From an uncultured Campylobacter sp. (GTDB lineage: Bacteria > Campylobacterota > Campylobacteria > Campylobacterales > Campylobacteraceae): a stretch of 64,000 bases of DNA. The position numbers were made by a program, and so were the translations under genes. Numbering within the stretch: position 1 is the first letter of the stretch; each line of letters starts with the position of its first letter. The stretch is taken from the NCBI RefSeq assembly GCF_938041645.1, contig NZ_CALIST010000037.1, forward strand, positions 1-64,000. Direction: 5' to 3'. Shown here piece after piece: positions 43,428 through 52,819 of this stretch. The notes under the pieces were generated by a model. The model was not told where the DNA came from. It saw nothing but the letters and a program-made list of their open reading frames with translations, and searched no databases.

Positions 43428-44060
43428 TTGATATATCTGGTGTCTAATACGAGATTTGATCATCCGCAGGTGAGGCAGCTTGCGGTCTGCGAGATAAAAT
43501 TTCTCAAATTTAGCCTGCCTGCGCAGACGGGCGCGCTAATTTTTACCTCCAAAAATGCGGTGGCGGCGATAAAATTTAATGAAATTTCGGTCGATTTAGA
43601 TACGCCCGTTTACGCTATCGGCGAGCCGTGTGCGGCGGCTGCGCGCGAGTTTGGATTTCGCGATATTTTTGTGGCGCAACACGGGCACGGAAATGAGTTT
43701 GCCGCGGAGATCGCGCCGCTCTTGCAGGGCAGAGACGCGCTGTATCTGCGCGCGCGCGAGACGGTATCGAGGCTGGAGCAAATTCTATCTAGCGCCGGCG
43801 TGCGGCTGCAAAGCGTGATCGCCTACGAAAATTGCATCCTTAGCCTCCCCGCCGCCGCAAAGCCGCCGCAAGGCAGTACGCTGATTTTTACCTCGCCTAA
43901 AAACGTTCGCGGCTTTACCGCAAATTTCGGCTGGGACGAGGGCTACAAGGCGATCTGTATCGGCAGGACGACGGCGGGCGTTTTGAGCGAGGTTTGCGAG
44001 CCGATAATCTGCGAAAGAATGTCGATAAAATCCTGCGTCGATCTGGCGCTTTTGCCATAG
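43428..44060 (+). CDS. hemD: Uroporphyrinogen-III synthase
   Basis: HemD closes and isomerises hydroxymethylbilane to uroporphyrinogen III in haem synthesis. The sequence is divergent, as usual for HemD, but shows IYLVSNTRFD, LIFTSKNAVAAIKF, VYAIGEPCAAAARE, YLRARETVSRLEQIL, VIAYENC and LIFTSPKNVRGF plus AICIGRTTAGVL. I start at the TTG at 43428 because AGAGGTGG lies just upstream and Campylobacter HemD begins with IYL; a TTG ten codons earlier is possible. The length of 210 residues is right. GC returns to the genome norm here. Confidence 0.85.
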   Translation: MIYLVSNTRFDHPQVRQLAVCEIKFLKFSLPAQTGALIFTSKNAVAAIKFNEISVDLDTPVYAIGEPCAAAAREFGFRDIFVAQHGHGNEFAAEIAPLLQGRDALYLRARETVSRLEQILSSAGVRLQSVIAYENCILSLPAAAKPPQGSTLIFTSPKNVRGFTANFGWDEGYKAICIGRTTAGVLSEVCEPIICERMSIKSCVDLALLP

Positions 44061-44077
44061 TTTAAGCAAATTTTGAC

Positions 44078-44083
44078 TATAAT
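44078..44083 (+). promoter_or_regulatory. −10 box of the 6S RNA candidate
   Basis: A perfect TATAAT preceded by TTGAC lies 18 bases after the hemD stop and just before the left arm of the long closing stem at 44088. Confidence 0.6.
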
Positions 44084-44086
44084 TTT

Positions 44087-44285
44087 GCCCAAGCCTGGGT
44101 GAAGCGAGAGCGTTTTATATGAGGGTTCAACATATTTGTATAAGCGACGACGTGAGAGGTCCGTGTGACGCGGCTCGGCTCGAGCTTTTTTAAAGTTACG
44201 GGTTGCGACCTAGAGATTTTTCCTAGTTGCAAGATTGGCTTTGTTTGAGCCGATTCTTTTTACGCAACGCTCACTTGGGTTTTTT
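44087..44285 (+). ncRNA. ssrS: 6S RNA (SsrS) candidate upstream of purD
   Basis: The ends of this ~199-nt segment pair: CCCAAG at 44088–44093 with CTTGGG at 44274–44279, and GAGCGTT with AACGCTC further in. The right arm is followed at once by six T's, so the closing stem is also the terminator, as in 6S RNAs. It has its own TATAAT and no ORF. 6S RNA mimics an open promoter and sequesters σ70 RNA polymerase. As I recall, 6S RNAs of Campylobacterota lie next to purD, which fits, but I cannot run a covariance model here. Confidence 0.6.
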
Positions 44286-44302
44286 ACGTTACGGAGGCTT
44301 CA

Positions 44303-45559
44303 TTGAATATCCTAATAATCGGCGGCGGCGGTAGAGAATACGCGATCGGGCTAAGACTTCGCGAGGATAAAAACGTTTTAAATCTGTATTTTGCTCCAGG
44401 GAACGGCGCTACAAAGGCGCTCGGTAAAAATTTAGATTTAAAAGATTTTTATGAACTCGCGCTCTTTGCGAAAAACAACGAGGTAGCTCTTACCGTCGTG
44501 GGCGCCGAAGAGCCGCTTACAAAAGGTATCGTGGATATTTTCAAAGCGCAAGGTCTAGCGATATTCGGTCCTAGCGCCGCTGCGGCGAAGCTAGAGGGCT
44601 CTAAGGTCTATATGAAGGACTTTCTGGCGCGAAATCATATTAAAACCGCAAAATTTCTAAGCAGCGACGATCTCTCCGAAATTTCAAAATTTATCGATAC
44701 CCTAGACGGCCGCGTAGTGGTTAAAGCGGACGGCTTGTGCGCAGGCAAAGGCGTCATCATCGCAAATTCCAAAGATGAAGCTAAAAAAGCCGCTGCAGAT
44801 ATGCTAAGCGGCGAAAGCTTCGGCGAAGCGGGCAAGCGCGTCGTCGTGGAGGAGTTTTTAGAGGGCTTCGAGCTGAGCTTTTTTGCGATCTGCGACGGAG
44901 AGAATTTCGTAAGCCTGCCCGTGGCGCAGGATCACAAGAAGCTTCTTGACGGCGATCTGGGTCCGAACACCGGCGGCATGGGAGCTTATGCGCCAAGCCC
45001 GCTAGCGGATGCCGCGCTGATAAAAAGAGTGGGGAGCGAGATCGTAGCACCTACGCTAAAAGGGATGCGGCAGCAGGGCGCGCCATTTTGCGGCGTGCTG
45101 TTCGTGGGGCTTATGATCGTGGGCGGCGAGCCTTACGTGCTGGAGTACAACGTCCGCTTCGGCGATCCGGAGTGCGAGGTTTTGATGCCGCTAATTGACG
45201 GAAATTTGAGCGAAATTTTATACAACGCCGCCGTAGGCAAGCTAAGCAGCATAAGCTTAAAAGAGCGATTTGCGGTGGGCGTCGTGATGGCTAGCGAGCG
45301 CTACCCTTACGGCTCTTCACAGCCTGCGTTGATCGAGGTCGGCGAAATTCCCGCGGACGCGCATATCTGCTATGCAGGCGTGAGCGAGCGGGAGGGGCAA
45401 ATTTACGCTAGCGGCGGACGCGTTTTGGTAGGCGTGGGTGTCGCGCAGAGCCTAAAGCAGGCGCGCGATGCGGCTTACACGCTGTGCGAAAATATAAAAT
45501 TTAGCGGCGCGCAGTATAGGCGCGATATCGCGCACCAAGCCTTAAGAGATAAAATTTGA
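44303..45559 (+). CDS. purD: Phosphoribosylamine–glycine ligase
   Basis: PurD (GAR synthetase) joins phosphoribosylamine and glycine with ATP. N-domain NILIIGGGGREYAIGLRL, the ATP-grasp segment VVKADGLCAGKGVIIA, LEGFELSFFAICDG, PVAQDHKKLLDGDLGPNTGG and MGAYAPSPL, and VEYNVRFGDPECEVL-type metal site (YNVRFGDPECEVLMPLI) are all present. The TTG start has ACGGAGG in front. The length of 418 residues is normal. It leads the run purD–RDD–lptD–PRTase–pnp, whose genes overlap. Confidence 0.96.
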   Translation: MNILIIGGGGREYAIGLRLREDKNVLNLYFAPGNGATKALGKNLDLKDFYELALFAKNNEVALTVVGAEEPLTKGIVDIFKAQGLAIFGPSAAAAKLEGSKVYMKDFLARNHIKTAKFLSSDDLSEISKFIDTLDGRVVVKADGLCAGKGVIIANSKDEAKKAAADMLSGESFGEAGKRVVVEEFLEGFELSFFAICDGENFVSLPVAQDHKKLLDGDLGPNTGGMGAYAPSPLADAALIKRVGSEIVAPTLKGMRQQGAPFCGVLFVGLMIVGGEPYVLEYNVRFGDPECEVLMPLIDGNLSEILYNAAVGKLSSISLKERFAVGVVMASERYPYGSSQPALIEVGEIPADAHICYAGVSEREGQIYASGGRVLVGVGVAQSLKQARDAAYTLCENIKFSGAQYRRDIAHQALRDKI

Positions 45560-45993
45560 TCGTCGCTCCGCTTAGCAAGCGCGTAATTGCGTTTAGTATC
45601 GACGAAGCGGTGAGCGTAACGCTTTTTGTGGTTGTGCTATTTGCTATCGACGAGCCAGAGCTTGTCGCAGCGGCGCAGAGTGGAAGCAATCTTGAGGTAC
45701 AAAAGATCGCGTCAAAATTCATTTTGCATTACGCGATAATAAAATTTTTATATCAAGCGATTTTTGTCTATCTATACGGCGCGACGCTAGGCAAGCTTGC
45801 GGTTAAAATTTATTGCGTCCGCGCTGACGGCAGCTCTATGGATATCGCTACTGCAGCGATCCGCGCGGCGGTTAGGTTGATAAGCGAGATGATCTTTTAT
45901 ATGGGATTTTTGGTGGCGCTTTTTACGAACTCGCGTCAGAGCCTGCATGATATGGCGGCGAAAACATTGGTGGTAGAGATTGAAAAAGAGTAA
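45556..45993 (+). CDS. RDD family membrane protein
   Basis: RDD-domain proteins are small polytopic membrane proteins of mostly unknown role. The start LSKRVIAFSIDEAVSVTLFV holds the Arg…Asp pattern of the family, then YLYGATLGKLAVKIYCVRADG and RAAVRLISEMIFYMGFL, with the final NSRQSLHDMAAKTLVV typical of the C-terminus. Three membrane helices fit 145 residues. A TTG start overlaps the purD stop, and the end overlaps lptD by 14 bases. Position before lptD suggests an envelope-related function. Confidence 0.85.
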   Translation: MIVAPLSKRVIAFSIDEAVSVTLFVVVLFAIDEPELVAAAQSGSNLEVQKIASKFILHYAIIKFLYQAIFVYLYGATLGKLAVKIYCVRADGSSMDIATAAIRAAVRLISEMIFYMGFLVALFTNSRQSLHDMAAKTLVVEIEKE

Positions 45994-48238
45994 AAAATTT
46001 AAAATTCTAGCGCTTAGTTTTAGCGCTCTTTTAGCAAGCAGTGCGAGCGCAAAGGTCCAAGACGTCGAGCTTATAGCAGATAATGTCGAGAAAAAGGGCT
46101 TTTTGACGGAGGCTAGTGGCAACGTAACGGTGTATTCGCAGGACTACTTTATCACCGCCGATCGCGCTACATACGACGAACAAAACGGCATCATCGAGCT
46201 TTTCGGCAACGTCAATGCGATGCGCGGCAGCAGCGAAACTACGCGCGCGCAGCATGTCAAAATCGATCTGAAAAACGATAAGCAGCAAGCCTACGTAAAT
46301 TTTATGATGGACAAGGACTCTGAGCTTTGGATGCAAAACGACGCCAGTTGCAGCGACAGCGAGTATTACCGCGTGGAGGGCTCCAGCGTATCTAGTTGCA
46401 ACGTTACCGATCCTGATTGGCGTATCAAATTTAGCAGCGGCATGCTTAATAAAGAGAGCAAATTCCTCCATCTTTTCAATCCGAGATTTTACGTGGGCGA
46501 CGTGCCGGTGCTCTATCTGCCGTATTTCGGCTTTCCGACTGATCGCACGCGCCGTACGGGCCTACTGCCTCCAGAGGCCGGCTACATCAGCAAGGAGGGG
46601 ATTTACTACAAGCAACCGATCTATTTTGCGCCTTACGACAGCTGGGATTTTCAGCTCGATCCGCAGGTGCGCAGCAGAAGGGGCTTTGGCGTATACGGGA
46701 CATTTCGATTTACGGAGTCGCCGTATTCTTACGGCGAGATCAGGGGTGGAGTTTTCGATAACTTCTCGCGAGCGCAAAAGCGCCTCGAATACAAAAACGA
46801 GCGTCACCACGGCTTTGAAGTGCAATACGATCGCAGCAAGCTTGCGACCTATCTGCTAGACGGCGATCTGCGCGAAAATTTATGGATCGATTTTACCCAG
46901 CTAAACGATCTGGAGTATTACGATCTGAAGGAAAAGGGAGGTCTTGGCAACGATGCGGATAACTCGCTCGTAACTTCACGGCTGAATTATTATTTGACCG
47001 GTGACGAGCACTATTTTGGCGCTTACGGACGCTACTATATCGATACAAGCAAGCTAAACGCCGATAATACCTTCCGCAACGAAGATACCGTCCAAGAGCT
47101 TCCGACGCTGCAATATCATAAATTTAGTAATGATTTGGGACTGCCAAATTTGATCTATTCGCTTGATGCGAAGGCGCGTAATTATACCAGATGGGAGGGC
47201 GCGACTGCTCGCCAATACGAGTTTGACGTGCCGATTAGTATAAGCACGCCACTACTGGCGGATTATTTAAATTTCGCCTTTACCGAGCGAGTGTATATGA
47301 CTAATATCGATTGGCACGATAAATTCTACTACGCAAACGGAGATCTTGACGAGGATAAAAGCACTTTCTACGCTAATCAATACACCGAGCTTTCGCTCTA
47401 CACCGACGTAGCCAGGGCTTACGATAGCTTGTATCATACGATGAGCTGGAGAGCGGATTTTAGAATTCCCGGATGGCAGCAAGGCGACATCGAGGATAGA
47501 ATTTTAAAGTATCATCAGTATAAATACGACCTTGCTCGCGGTGCAGTAGATCGTTCGCGGCTAGGTAACTTGCAAGACTCGCTTTATTGGGAGGATAACT
47601 TCTTAAGCGAGCTTAGTGACGAATACACCCACGAAAATGCAGCTTTAAGTATGACGCAGTTTTTCTATAATGAAGACGGACGTAAATTTTTACGCCATAG
47701 CGTCAAGCAGCGATATGACTTCGACGATCATGAGTTCGACGATTTAGAACACCGCATCGATGCGTATTTTGCAAATGGGCTAAATATCGGAAATCGCTTT
47801 ACCTACTCGCATAAATATAAAAGCTTTGATAAGGTCTATACTTACGCCAACTACTCTAACGACGATTTTAGCTTTGGACTTAGTCACGCTTACGAATATG
47901 AAAAACTTAGCATGGAGCCCAAACGCTATACGAAAGATAACTACGGCATCGTAAACGCTTCGGTAAATTTGCCTAGGAATAATAAAATTTTCGGTCGTTG
48001 GGATTACGATTTGGAGCGATCTTATTCTAAAATGTGGCGCGTGGGACTTTCTCATACGCGCAAATGCTGGAATTACTCTTTTGTGTATCAAGAGGATATC
48101 GAGCCTAAAAACACCAGTACGACGGGCTACAGCAAAGCAAGTAAGGAGCGCGGAATTTACTTTCTCGTAAATTTCTATCCATTCGGCGGAGTAGGGTATG
48201 ATTTTTCAGTAGATAGTGAATACGGAAGCGAAAAATAA
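45980..48238 (+). CDS. lptD: LPS-assembly outer-membrane protein LptD
   Basis: LptD is the β-barrel translocon that, with LptE, inserts lipooligosaccharide into the outer leaflet. A signal peptide (KFKILALSFSALLASSASA) is followed by the OstA/LptA-like β-jellyroll (VELIADNVEKKGFLTEASGN, TADRATYDEQNGIIELFGN). The barrel then starts around residue 200 and ends with VGYDFSVDSEYGSEK. Cysteines in NDASCSD and SSCNVTDPDW may form the periplasmic disulfide seen in LptD. The 752-residue length is usual. The TTG start overlaps the RDD gene. Confidence 0.93.
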   Translation: MKKSKKFKILALSFSALLASSASAKVQDVELIADNVEKKGFLTEASGNVTVYSQDYFITADRATYDEQNGIIELFGNVNAMRGSSETTRAQHVKIDLKNDKQQAYVNFMMDKDSELWMQNDASCSDSEYYRVEGSSVSSCNVTDPDWRIKFSSGMLNKESKFLHLFNPRFYVGDVPVLYLPYFGFPTDRTRRTGLLPPEAGYISKEGIYYKQPIYFAPYDSWDFQLDPQVRSRRGFGVYGTFRFTESPYSYGEIRGGVFDNFSRAQKRLEYKNERHHGFEVQYDRSKLATYLLDGDLRENLWIDFTQLNDLEYYDLKEKGGLGNDADNSLVTSRLNYYLTGDEHYFGAYGRYYIDTSKLNADNTFRNEDTVQELPTLQYHKFSNDLGLPNLIYSLDAKARNYTRWEGATARQYEFDVPISISTPLLADYLNFAFTERVYMTNIDWHDKFYYANGDLDEDKSTFYANQYTELSLYTDVARAYDSLYHTMSWRADFRIPGWQQGDIEDRILKYHQYKYDLARGAVDRSRLGNLQDSLYWEDNFLSELSDEYTHENAALSMTQFFYNEDGRKFLRHSVKQRYDFDDHEFDDLEHRIDAYFANGLNIGNRFTYSHKYKSFDKVYTYANYSNDDFSFGLSHAYEYEKLSMEPKRYTKDNYGIVNASVNLPRNNKIFGRWDYDLERSYSKMWRVGLSHTRKCWNYSFVYQEDIEPKNTSTTGYSKASKERGIYFLVNFYPFGGVGYDFSVDSEYGSEK

Positions 48239-48957
48239 TGACGCCTAGAGCTGAGCTGATGTTTGAAAACCAAATCGACGCCGCGATGAAACTCGCAGAA
48301 ATTTTACCCGCTACAGTGATAAAAAATGAAAATTTTCTGATAATCGCTCAGTCTCTGGAGTCGCTTCCTATCGCAAATCATCTTGCTCTAAAGCTGGGGC
48401 TTCATTATGAGTTTTTATTCACAGAGCCCGTTTTGGCGCCCAATAATCCGGAATGCGCGATCGCGTGCGTAAGCGAAACCCAAGAGATCGTGATGGTAGA
48501 TGAGCTCGTGCGAAGCTTCGGCATCAGCCTGGATTATGTTTACGGACAGGCAAACAGACTTTATGAGGAGAAAATTTTAAAAAACATGTATAAATTTCGC
48601 AAGGGCGAGCTTTTGGGAAATTTAGAGAAAAAAAACGTCATCTTGGTAGATGAGGGGTGTGAGAGCGGGCTGACCGCACTTACTTGCATAAAGACGCTCG
48701 TAAGCTTAAACGCCAAAGCGATCTTTTATGCCACTCCCGTTATCGGCAGCGATAATGCAGACGAGATCGCCATGCTAGTAGATGGAATTTATGCTGTTCA
48801 TAAGATCAGAGATTTTGTGAATGTGGATTTTTATTACAAAGAAAAAACACTCTCAAGCGCGGAGGAGATAATGCAAATTTTAAACAAATGCCCGCTTTAT
48901 CTGCCGTTTCACGAGACTAACAAAAACAAGGAGAAAATTAATGCAGTGCAAAATTGA
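48238..48957 (+). CDS. Phosphoribosyltransferase-like protein
   Basis: A 239-residue protein with a PRTase-type core: after SLESLPIANHLALKLGLHYE comes VILVDEGCESGLTALTCIK, which has the form of the PRPP loop (hydrophobic strand, acidic pair, small residues, Thr). Its partner in C. jejuni lies at the same place before pnp. The substrate cannot be assigned. The ATG overlaps the lptD stop by one base, and the end overlaps pnp by 17 bases. Confidence 0.75.
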   Translation: MTPRAELMFENQIDAAMKLAEILPATVIKNENFLIIAQSLESLPIANHLALKLGLHYEFLFTEPVLAPNNPECAIACVSETQEIVMVDELVRSFGISLDYVYGQANRLYEEKILKNMYKFRKGELLGNLEKKNVILVDEGCESGLTALTCIKTLVSLNAKAIFYATPVIGSDNADEIAMLVDGIYAVHKIRDFVNVDFYYKEKTLSSAEEIMQILNKCPLYLPFHETNKNKEKINAVQN

Positions 48958-51055
48958 AGTAAATGGCAATACCGAAATTTTCGATATCAATAAGGTCGCA
49001 AAGCAAGCCGCGGGCGCGGCGCTTTTGCGCGTAAAAAATACCGTCGTGCTAGCTACCGTAGCGCGCGAAGAGACGCAGGTGCAGGAGGATTTTTTGCCCC
49101 TTACTGTGCAATATATCGAAAAGATGTACGCGGCAGGCAGAATCCCGGGAGGCTATATCAAGCGCGAGACCAAGCCGGGCGATTTTGAGACGCTTACCAG
49201 CCGCATCATAGACCGCTCGCTGCGCCCGCTCTTTCCAAAGGGATACGCATATCCGACGCAGATCGTAGTTTACGTGCTATCGGCAGATCCGGAGGTTGAT
49301 TTGCAAGTCGTCGCTCTTAATGCGGCGTCTGCAGCGCTGTATCTTAGCGACATCCCGATTAAGGCGCCCGTTTGCGGCGTGCGCATAGGTTATCAAAACG
49401 GAAGCTTCATCTTAAATCCTAGCAACTCCGCGCTTAAAGCTAGCGCGCTCGATCTTTACGTAGCCGGCGTCGGCGATGAGCTTTTGATGATCGAGATGCG
49501 CTCCCTGCCGCAGATTAACGGCGGCGCGCAGCAGATGAATGAATTTGGCGAAGATCTGATGGTGGATGCGATCGATTTTGCCGCAAAGGCGATAAGCGCG
49601 GGCTCGGGCGCCTACGAAGAGGCTTTTTTGCCGCTTAAAAAGCCCGATGCGAGCCTGGAGTACAAGCCCGAGATTGAGGATGAGGATATCGCGGATTTTA
49701 TTGACGCGAACTACAAAGACGCCGTTAAAGCGGCGATCAATCAGATGGCAAAGAGCGAGCGCGCTACCGAGCTAAATAAAATCGTGGATCAAATTTTAAC
49801 TACCGAAGCCGCGGCGCAAAATGAATGGAGCCAAGAGGTGATCTCCAGCGTCATCGGCAAGTATAAGCGCGGCATCATCCGCACGCAGATCATCGAGGAT
49901 CGCCGCAGAGCCGACGGACGCGCGCTTGATGAGGTGCGCCCGATCAGTATCGAGACAAATATTCTGCCGTGCGCGCATGGAAGCTGCCTATTTACGCGCG
50001 GGCAGACGCAGGCTTTGGTCGTCACCACGCTAGGCGGCGATAGCGACGCGCAGCTAAGCGACAGCCTAACGCAGCTCGAGCCGATCGGCGATAGATTTAT
50101 GTTTAATTACAACTTCCCCGGCTTTTGCGTCGGCGAAGCAAGCCCGCTCAAAAGCCCGGGCAGACGCGAGCTGGGACATGGAAATTTAGCCAAAAGAGCG
50201 CTGTATCCGAGCATCGATCTAAACTCGCCGCAGTCCATCCGCGTGGTGAGCGAAATTTTAGAGAGCAACGGCTCAAGCTCGATGGCTTCGGTCTGCGGCG
50301 GCGCGCTATCGCTTCGGGCAGCAGGCGTACCTACGCTAAAGCTCGTTGCGGGCGTTGCGATGGGCTTGATTTTTGAGGGCGAAAAACACGCCGTGCTAAC
50401 CGACATAATGGGGCTTGAGGATCACGACGGCGATATGGATTTTAAGGTCGCGGGCACCTATGAGGGCATCACCGCGCTTCAGATGGATATCAAGCTCGGC
50501 GGCATCAGCCTGGAGGTTTTAAAAGAGGCTCTCGCGCAGGCAAAGCAGGCTCGTGCGCATATTTTGGGCCTTATGGAGCAGGCGGATACGGCGATCGTTA
50601 TAAACGAGGACGTGCTTCCGAAGCTTGAAATTTTTAGCGTCGAGGCGAGCAAAATCCCAGACATCATCGGTCAGGGCGGCAAGGTCATCAAAGAGATCAC
50701 CGAAAGCTTCGGCGTAAATATCGATCTGGATCGAGAAAAGGGTGAGGTCAAGATTCAAGGCGCCAAAGCTAGCGGCGTATCGGGCGCGAAAGAGAAAATT
50801 TTATCGATAGTTTCAAATTCTCGCGATTTTCGTAAGCCGCGCGGTGAACGCAAAGAGGTAAAATTTCAGATCGGCGAGGAGTTTGACGGCGTGGTGCAAA
50901 GCGTGCTGGATTTCGGCACCTTTATCTCGCTACGAGACGGCGTGGACGGATTGCTGCGCGCTAAATTTATCACGACGCCTTACAAGGCGGGCGACGTGGT
51001 GCGAGTGCGCGTGACCGATCAGAAAGGCACTAAAATTTCACTGGAATTAGCTTAA
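48941..51055 (+). CDS. pnp: Polyribonucleotide nucleotidyltransferase (PNPase)
   Basis: PNPase is a phosphorolytic 3'-to-5' exoribonuclease and poly(A)-type polymerase. Two RNase PH-like halves are visible (IEKMYAAGRIPGGYIKRETK; then RADGRALDEVRPISIE, FNYNFPGFCVGE and GRRELGHGNLAKRAL). The KH domain has IPDIIGQGGKVIKEI, and the S1 domain has GEEFDGVVQSVLDFGTFISL. The 704-residue length is standard. With RNase J (rnj, about 45 kb away) it forms the core of RNA decay in this lineage. Confidence 0.97.
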   Translation: MQCKIEVNGNTEIFDINKVAKQAAGAALLRVKNTVVLATVAREETQVQEDFLPLTVQYIEKMYAAGRIPGGYIKRETKPGDFETLTSRIIDRSLRPLFPKGYAYPTQIVVYVLSADPEVDLQVVALNAASAALYLSDIPIKAPVCGVRIGYQNGSFILNPSNSALKASALDLYVAGVGDELLMIEMRSLPQINGGAQQMNEFGEDLMVDAIDFAAKAISAGSGAYEEAFLPLKKPDASLEYKPEIEDEDIADFIDANYKDAVKAAINQMAKSERATELNKIVDQILTTEAAAQNEWSQEVISSVIGKYKRGIIRTQIIEDRRRADGRALDEVRPISIETNILPCAHGSCLFTRGQTQALVVTTLGGDSDAQLSDSLTQLEPIGDRFMFNYNFPGFCVGEASPLKSPGRRELGHGNLAKRALYPSIDLNSPQSIRVVSEILESNGSSSMASVCGGALSLRAAGVPTLKLVAGVAMGLIFEGEKHAVLTDIMGLEDHDGDMDFKVAGTYEGITALQMDIKLGGISLEVLKEALAQAKQARAHILGLMEQADTAIVINEDVLPKLEIFSVEASKIPDIIGQGGKVIKEITESFGVNIDLDREKGEVKIQGAKASGVSGAKEKILSIVSNSRDFRKPRGERKEVKFQIGEEFDGVVQSVLDFGTFISLRDGVDGLLRAKFITTPYKAGDVVRVRVTDQKGTKISLELA

Positions 51056-51075
51056 AATTTTAATAGGAGTATGAG

Positions 51076-51930
51076 ATGCAGCTTAAAAAGATTTTTTTCC
51101 CTATCGGCGGCGGCGAGGAGCTAGCCGAGCGCATACACGGAGCGCTACTCGTGAATAAATTTTTCGGTACACACATAAACATAATGGCGTGCCAGCTCGA
51201 TCCTAAGATGATTTACAACGTCCGCATGACGCTAAAAGGCGGCGTGTTGATGGAGGAATTTTTAAAATCCGCGGGCGATGAGATGAGGGCCGAGCGCGAG
51301 GTGATCAAAGCTATCTTCGACACTGAATGCGCCAAGCTAGGCCTAGATCAAAGCGACGACGATCACGTCCCAAATAGCGCCGCTTTGAGGCATATGGTGG
51401 GCATCCGTTCCGAGCTGGTCGAGAAATACTCCAAATATTGCGATTTGGTGTTAGTCTCGGTGCCGCCTACGGGCTCTATCACGGGCACGTTCGAGGCGGC
51501 GGTCACCAAAAGCGGCAAGCCTTGCATCGTCATACCGCGCAAGCTGAAGGAGTTTAGGGCGGATAAAATTTTGGTCTCGCTTACCGGTACTGCGGCGTCT
51601 GCGCGAGCGCTCGATAATTGGCTGGAGCTTTTACAGCGCGCCAAATCTATCACCGTCATTACCGCAAACCACTATCTTCAAGACGACGTTTCCGAAACGA
51701 AGCGCCGCATAAGCGATTATCTGGCTCTGCACGGCATTAAAATCAACGTTTTCGAGGCACTGAATGTCGAGGGTAAGATCCCGGGGCAGGTGCTGCTAGA
51801 GTACGCCGATGCCGGCGATTTTGACCTCATCGTCGCGGGCTTGCACTCAGACAGCGGCATAAAGGAGATCTTTTTAGGCGGCGCGTCGAAATACTTCCTG
51901 CAAAAGACCAAAATTCCGGTCTTAATGTAG
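51076..51930 (+). CDS. Universal stress protein family protein (two UspA-type halves)
   Basis: It has 284 residues with two UspA-like α/β units: residues 1–150 beginning KKIFFPIGGGEELAER, and 160–284 beginning DKILVSLTGTAASARALDNW. The second half keeps the ATP-binding ending LIVAGLHSDSGIKEIFLGGA, close to the G-x2-G-x9-G-S/T pattern with Ser replaced around SKYFL. The role is unknown; such proteins often respond to stress or sense adenine nucleotides. AATAGGAGT stands before the ATG, 20 bases after pnp. Confidence 0.8.
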   Translation: MQLKKIFFPIGGGEELAERIHGALLVNKFFGTHINIMACQLDPKMIYNVRMTLKGGVLMEEFLKSAGDEMRAEREVIKAIFDTECAKLGLDQSDDDHVPNSAALRHMVGIRSELVEKYSKYCDLVLVSVPPTGSITGTFEAAVTKSGKPCIVIPRKLKEFRADKILVSLTGTAASARALDNWLELLQRAKSITVITANHYLQDDVSETKRRISDYLALHGIKINVFEALNVEGKIPGQVLLEYADAGDFDLIVAGLHSDSGIKEIFLGGASKYFLQKTKIPVLM

Positions 51931-52331
51931 CTTAAAGCTTAGGCGCCGCGTCGCGGCATATCGCTCGCATCGCGTCTAGGCTTAAGTCGGCTTTTAAGCG
52001 CCGCAAGCTAAAGCTTAAATTTTAATCGGCTCGCTTTGGCTTTGTTAGCTCGCCCACAAATCGTGCAGTTATGCTTCTTGCAGATGGGTTGCGATTAATT
52101 TTATCGCTAGCTTTGCTAACGAAGCCGCATTTGCTTTGCCGCGGCTAGCGAAAGCAAATATATCCGCGGCGAGCAGAGTTAGCGGTCGCGGCAATCTCGC
52201 CGGTCTATCTTTAAGCGCGGCGAGTTTGGAATTTCCACGCTTACCATTTTCGATTGCGTCGCAAAATTTTGCATAAATTTGCACTTGAAATTTTCGCTTG
52301 CACGCTAAATTTTAAATTCCAAGGAGTGTAG
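51931..52331. other. 401-base gap before the tandem paralog array
   Basis: No intact gene is seen. A minus-strand frame at 52069–52284 has no family features. The GC drops sharply at about 52320, where the AT-rich array begins after AAGGAGTG. Confidence 0.45.
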
Positions 52332-52790
52332 ATGGCTTTTGAAAATGCAACCATCACCAAAGAGGATGATGAGAAGTATGGATTGAGTAAAATTTACTAC
52401 AAATATAATCCGAAACGCGAAGTTTTTATCAATAAACAAGATTGGGTGATAAACAGAGAGCTTGATTGTTGGCTATGGGATATCTTTTATTTCCTCGATC
52501 CCGAATATGAACATGGAACTCTTGTTAAAGCTATTTGGATTTTATATTATAAAGGTGAAATTATTGAAGTTGTCCTTGATTATGACATCAATAGGGCGCT
52601 AAGACCTAAGCAATTTCATAGAATTTGGCAGCTACTTGATCTAAATCCAAAACAAACTAAATTGATTTCAAGGGATGAAATAATTATACTTCTAGATAAT
52701 GCTTTGCAAACATATGGATATGATGGCATATGGGAGCAAATCCCAAACTACACCATGGAGCTCCAAGACCTAACCGATCGTAAAATCTAG
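52332..52790 (+). CDS. Tandem paralog 1 of 3, unrecognised (possible immunity-type protein)
   Basis: A 152-residue acidic soluble protein with no signal peptide and no membrane helix. It begins MAFENATITKEDDEKYGLSK and ends NYTMELQDLTDRKI; inside are WVINRELDCWLWDIFYF, AIWILYYKGEIIEVVLDY and FHRIWQLLDLNPKQT. I do not recognise the family. It is AT-rich compared with both flanks. The next two genes are paralogs in the same direction. Small, acidic, tandem and divergent proteins in an AT-rich patch are typical of immunity gene arrays for polymorphic toxins, but no toxin gene is in the window. Confidence 0.8.
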   Translation: MAFENATITKEDDEKYGLSKIYYKYNPKREVFINKQDWVINRELDCWLWDIFYFLDPEYEHGTLVKAIWILYYKGEIIEVVLDYDINRALRPKQFHRIWQLLDLNPKQTKLISRDEIIILLDNALQTYGYDGIWEQIPNYTMELQDLTDRKI

Positions 52791-52819
52791 AATTATTAAA
52801 ATTTCTTGAGGAGGAGAGA
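52764..52819 (+). repeat. 56-bp direct repeat, copy 1 (gene end plus intergenic leader)
   Basis: It spans the last codons of paralog 1, its stop codon and the spacer up to the start of paralog 2, including GAGGAGGAG. It matches 53258–53313 at 55 of 56 positions, a trace of recent duplication or gene conversion. Confidence 0.9.

Noticed and set aside
52069..52284. Minus-strand 71-codon frame before the tandem array
   Set aside because: No ribosome-binding site, no recognisable family, ordinary for GC-rich gap sequence.
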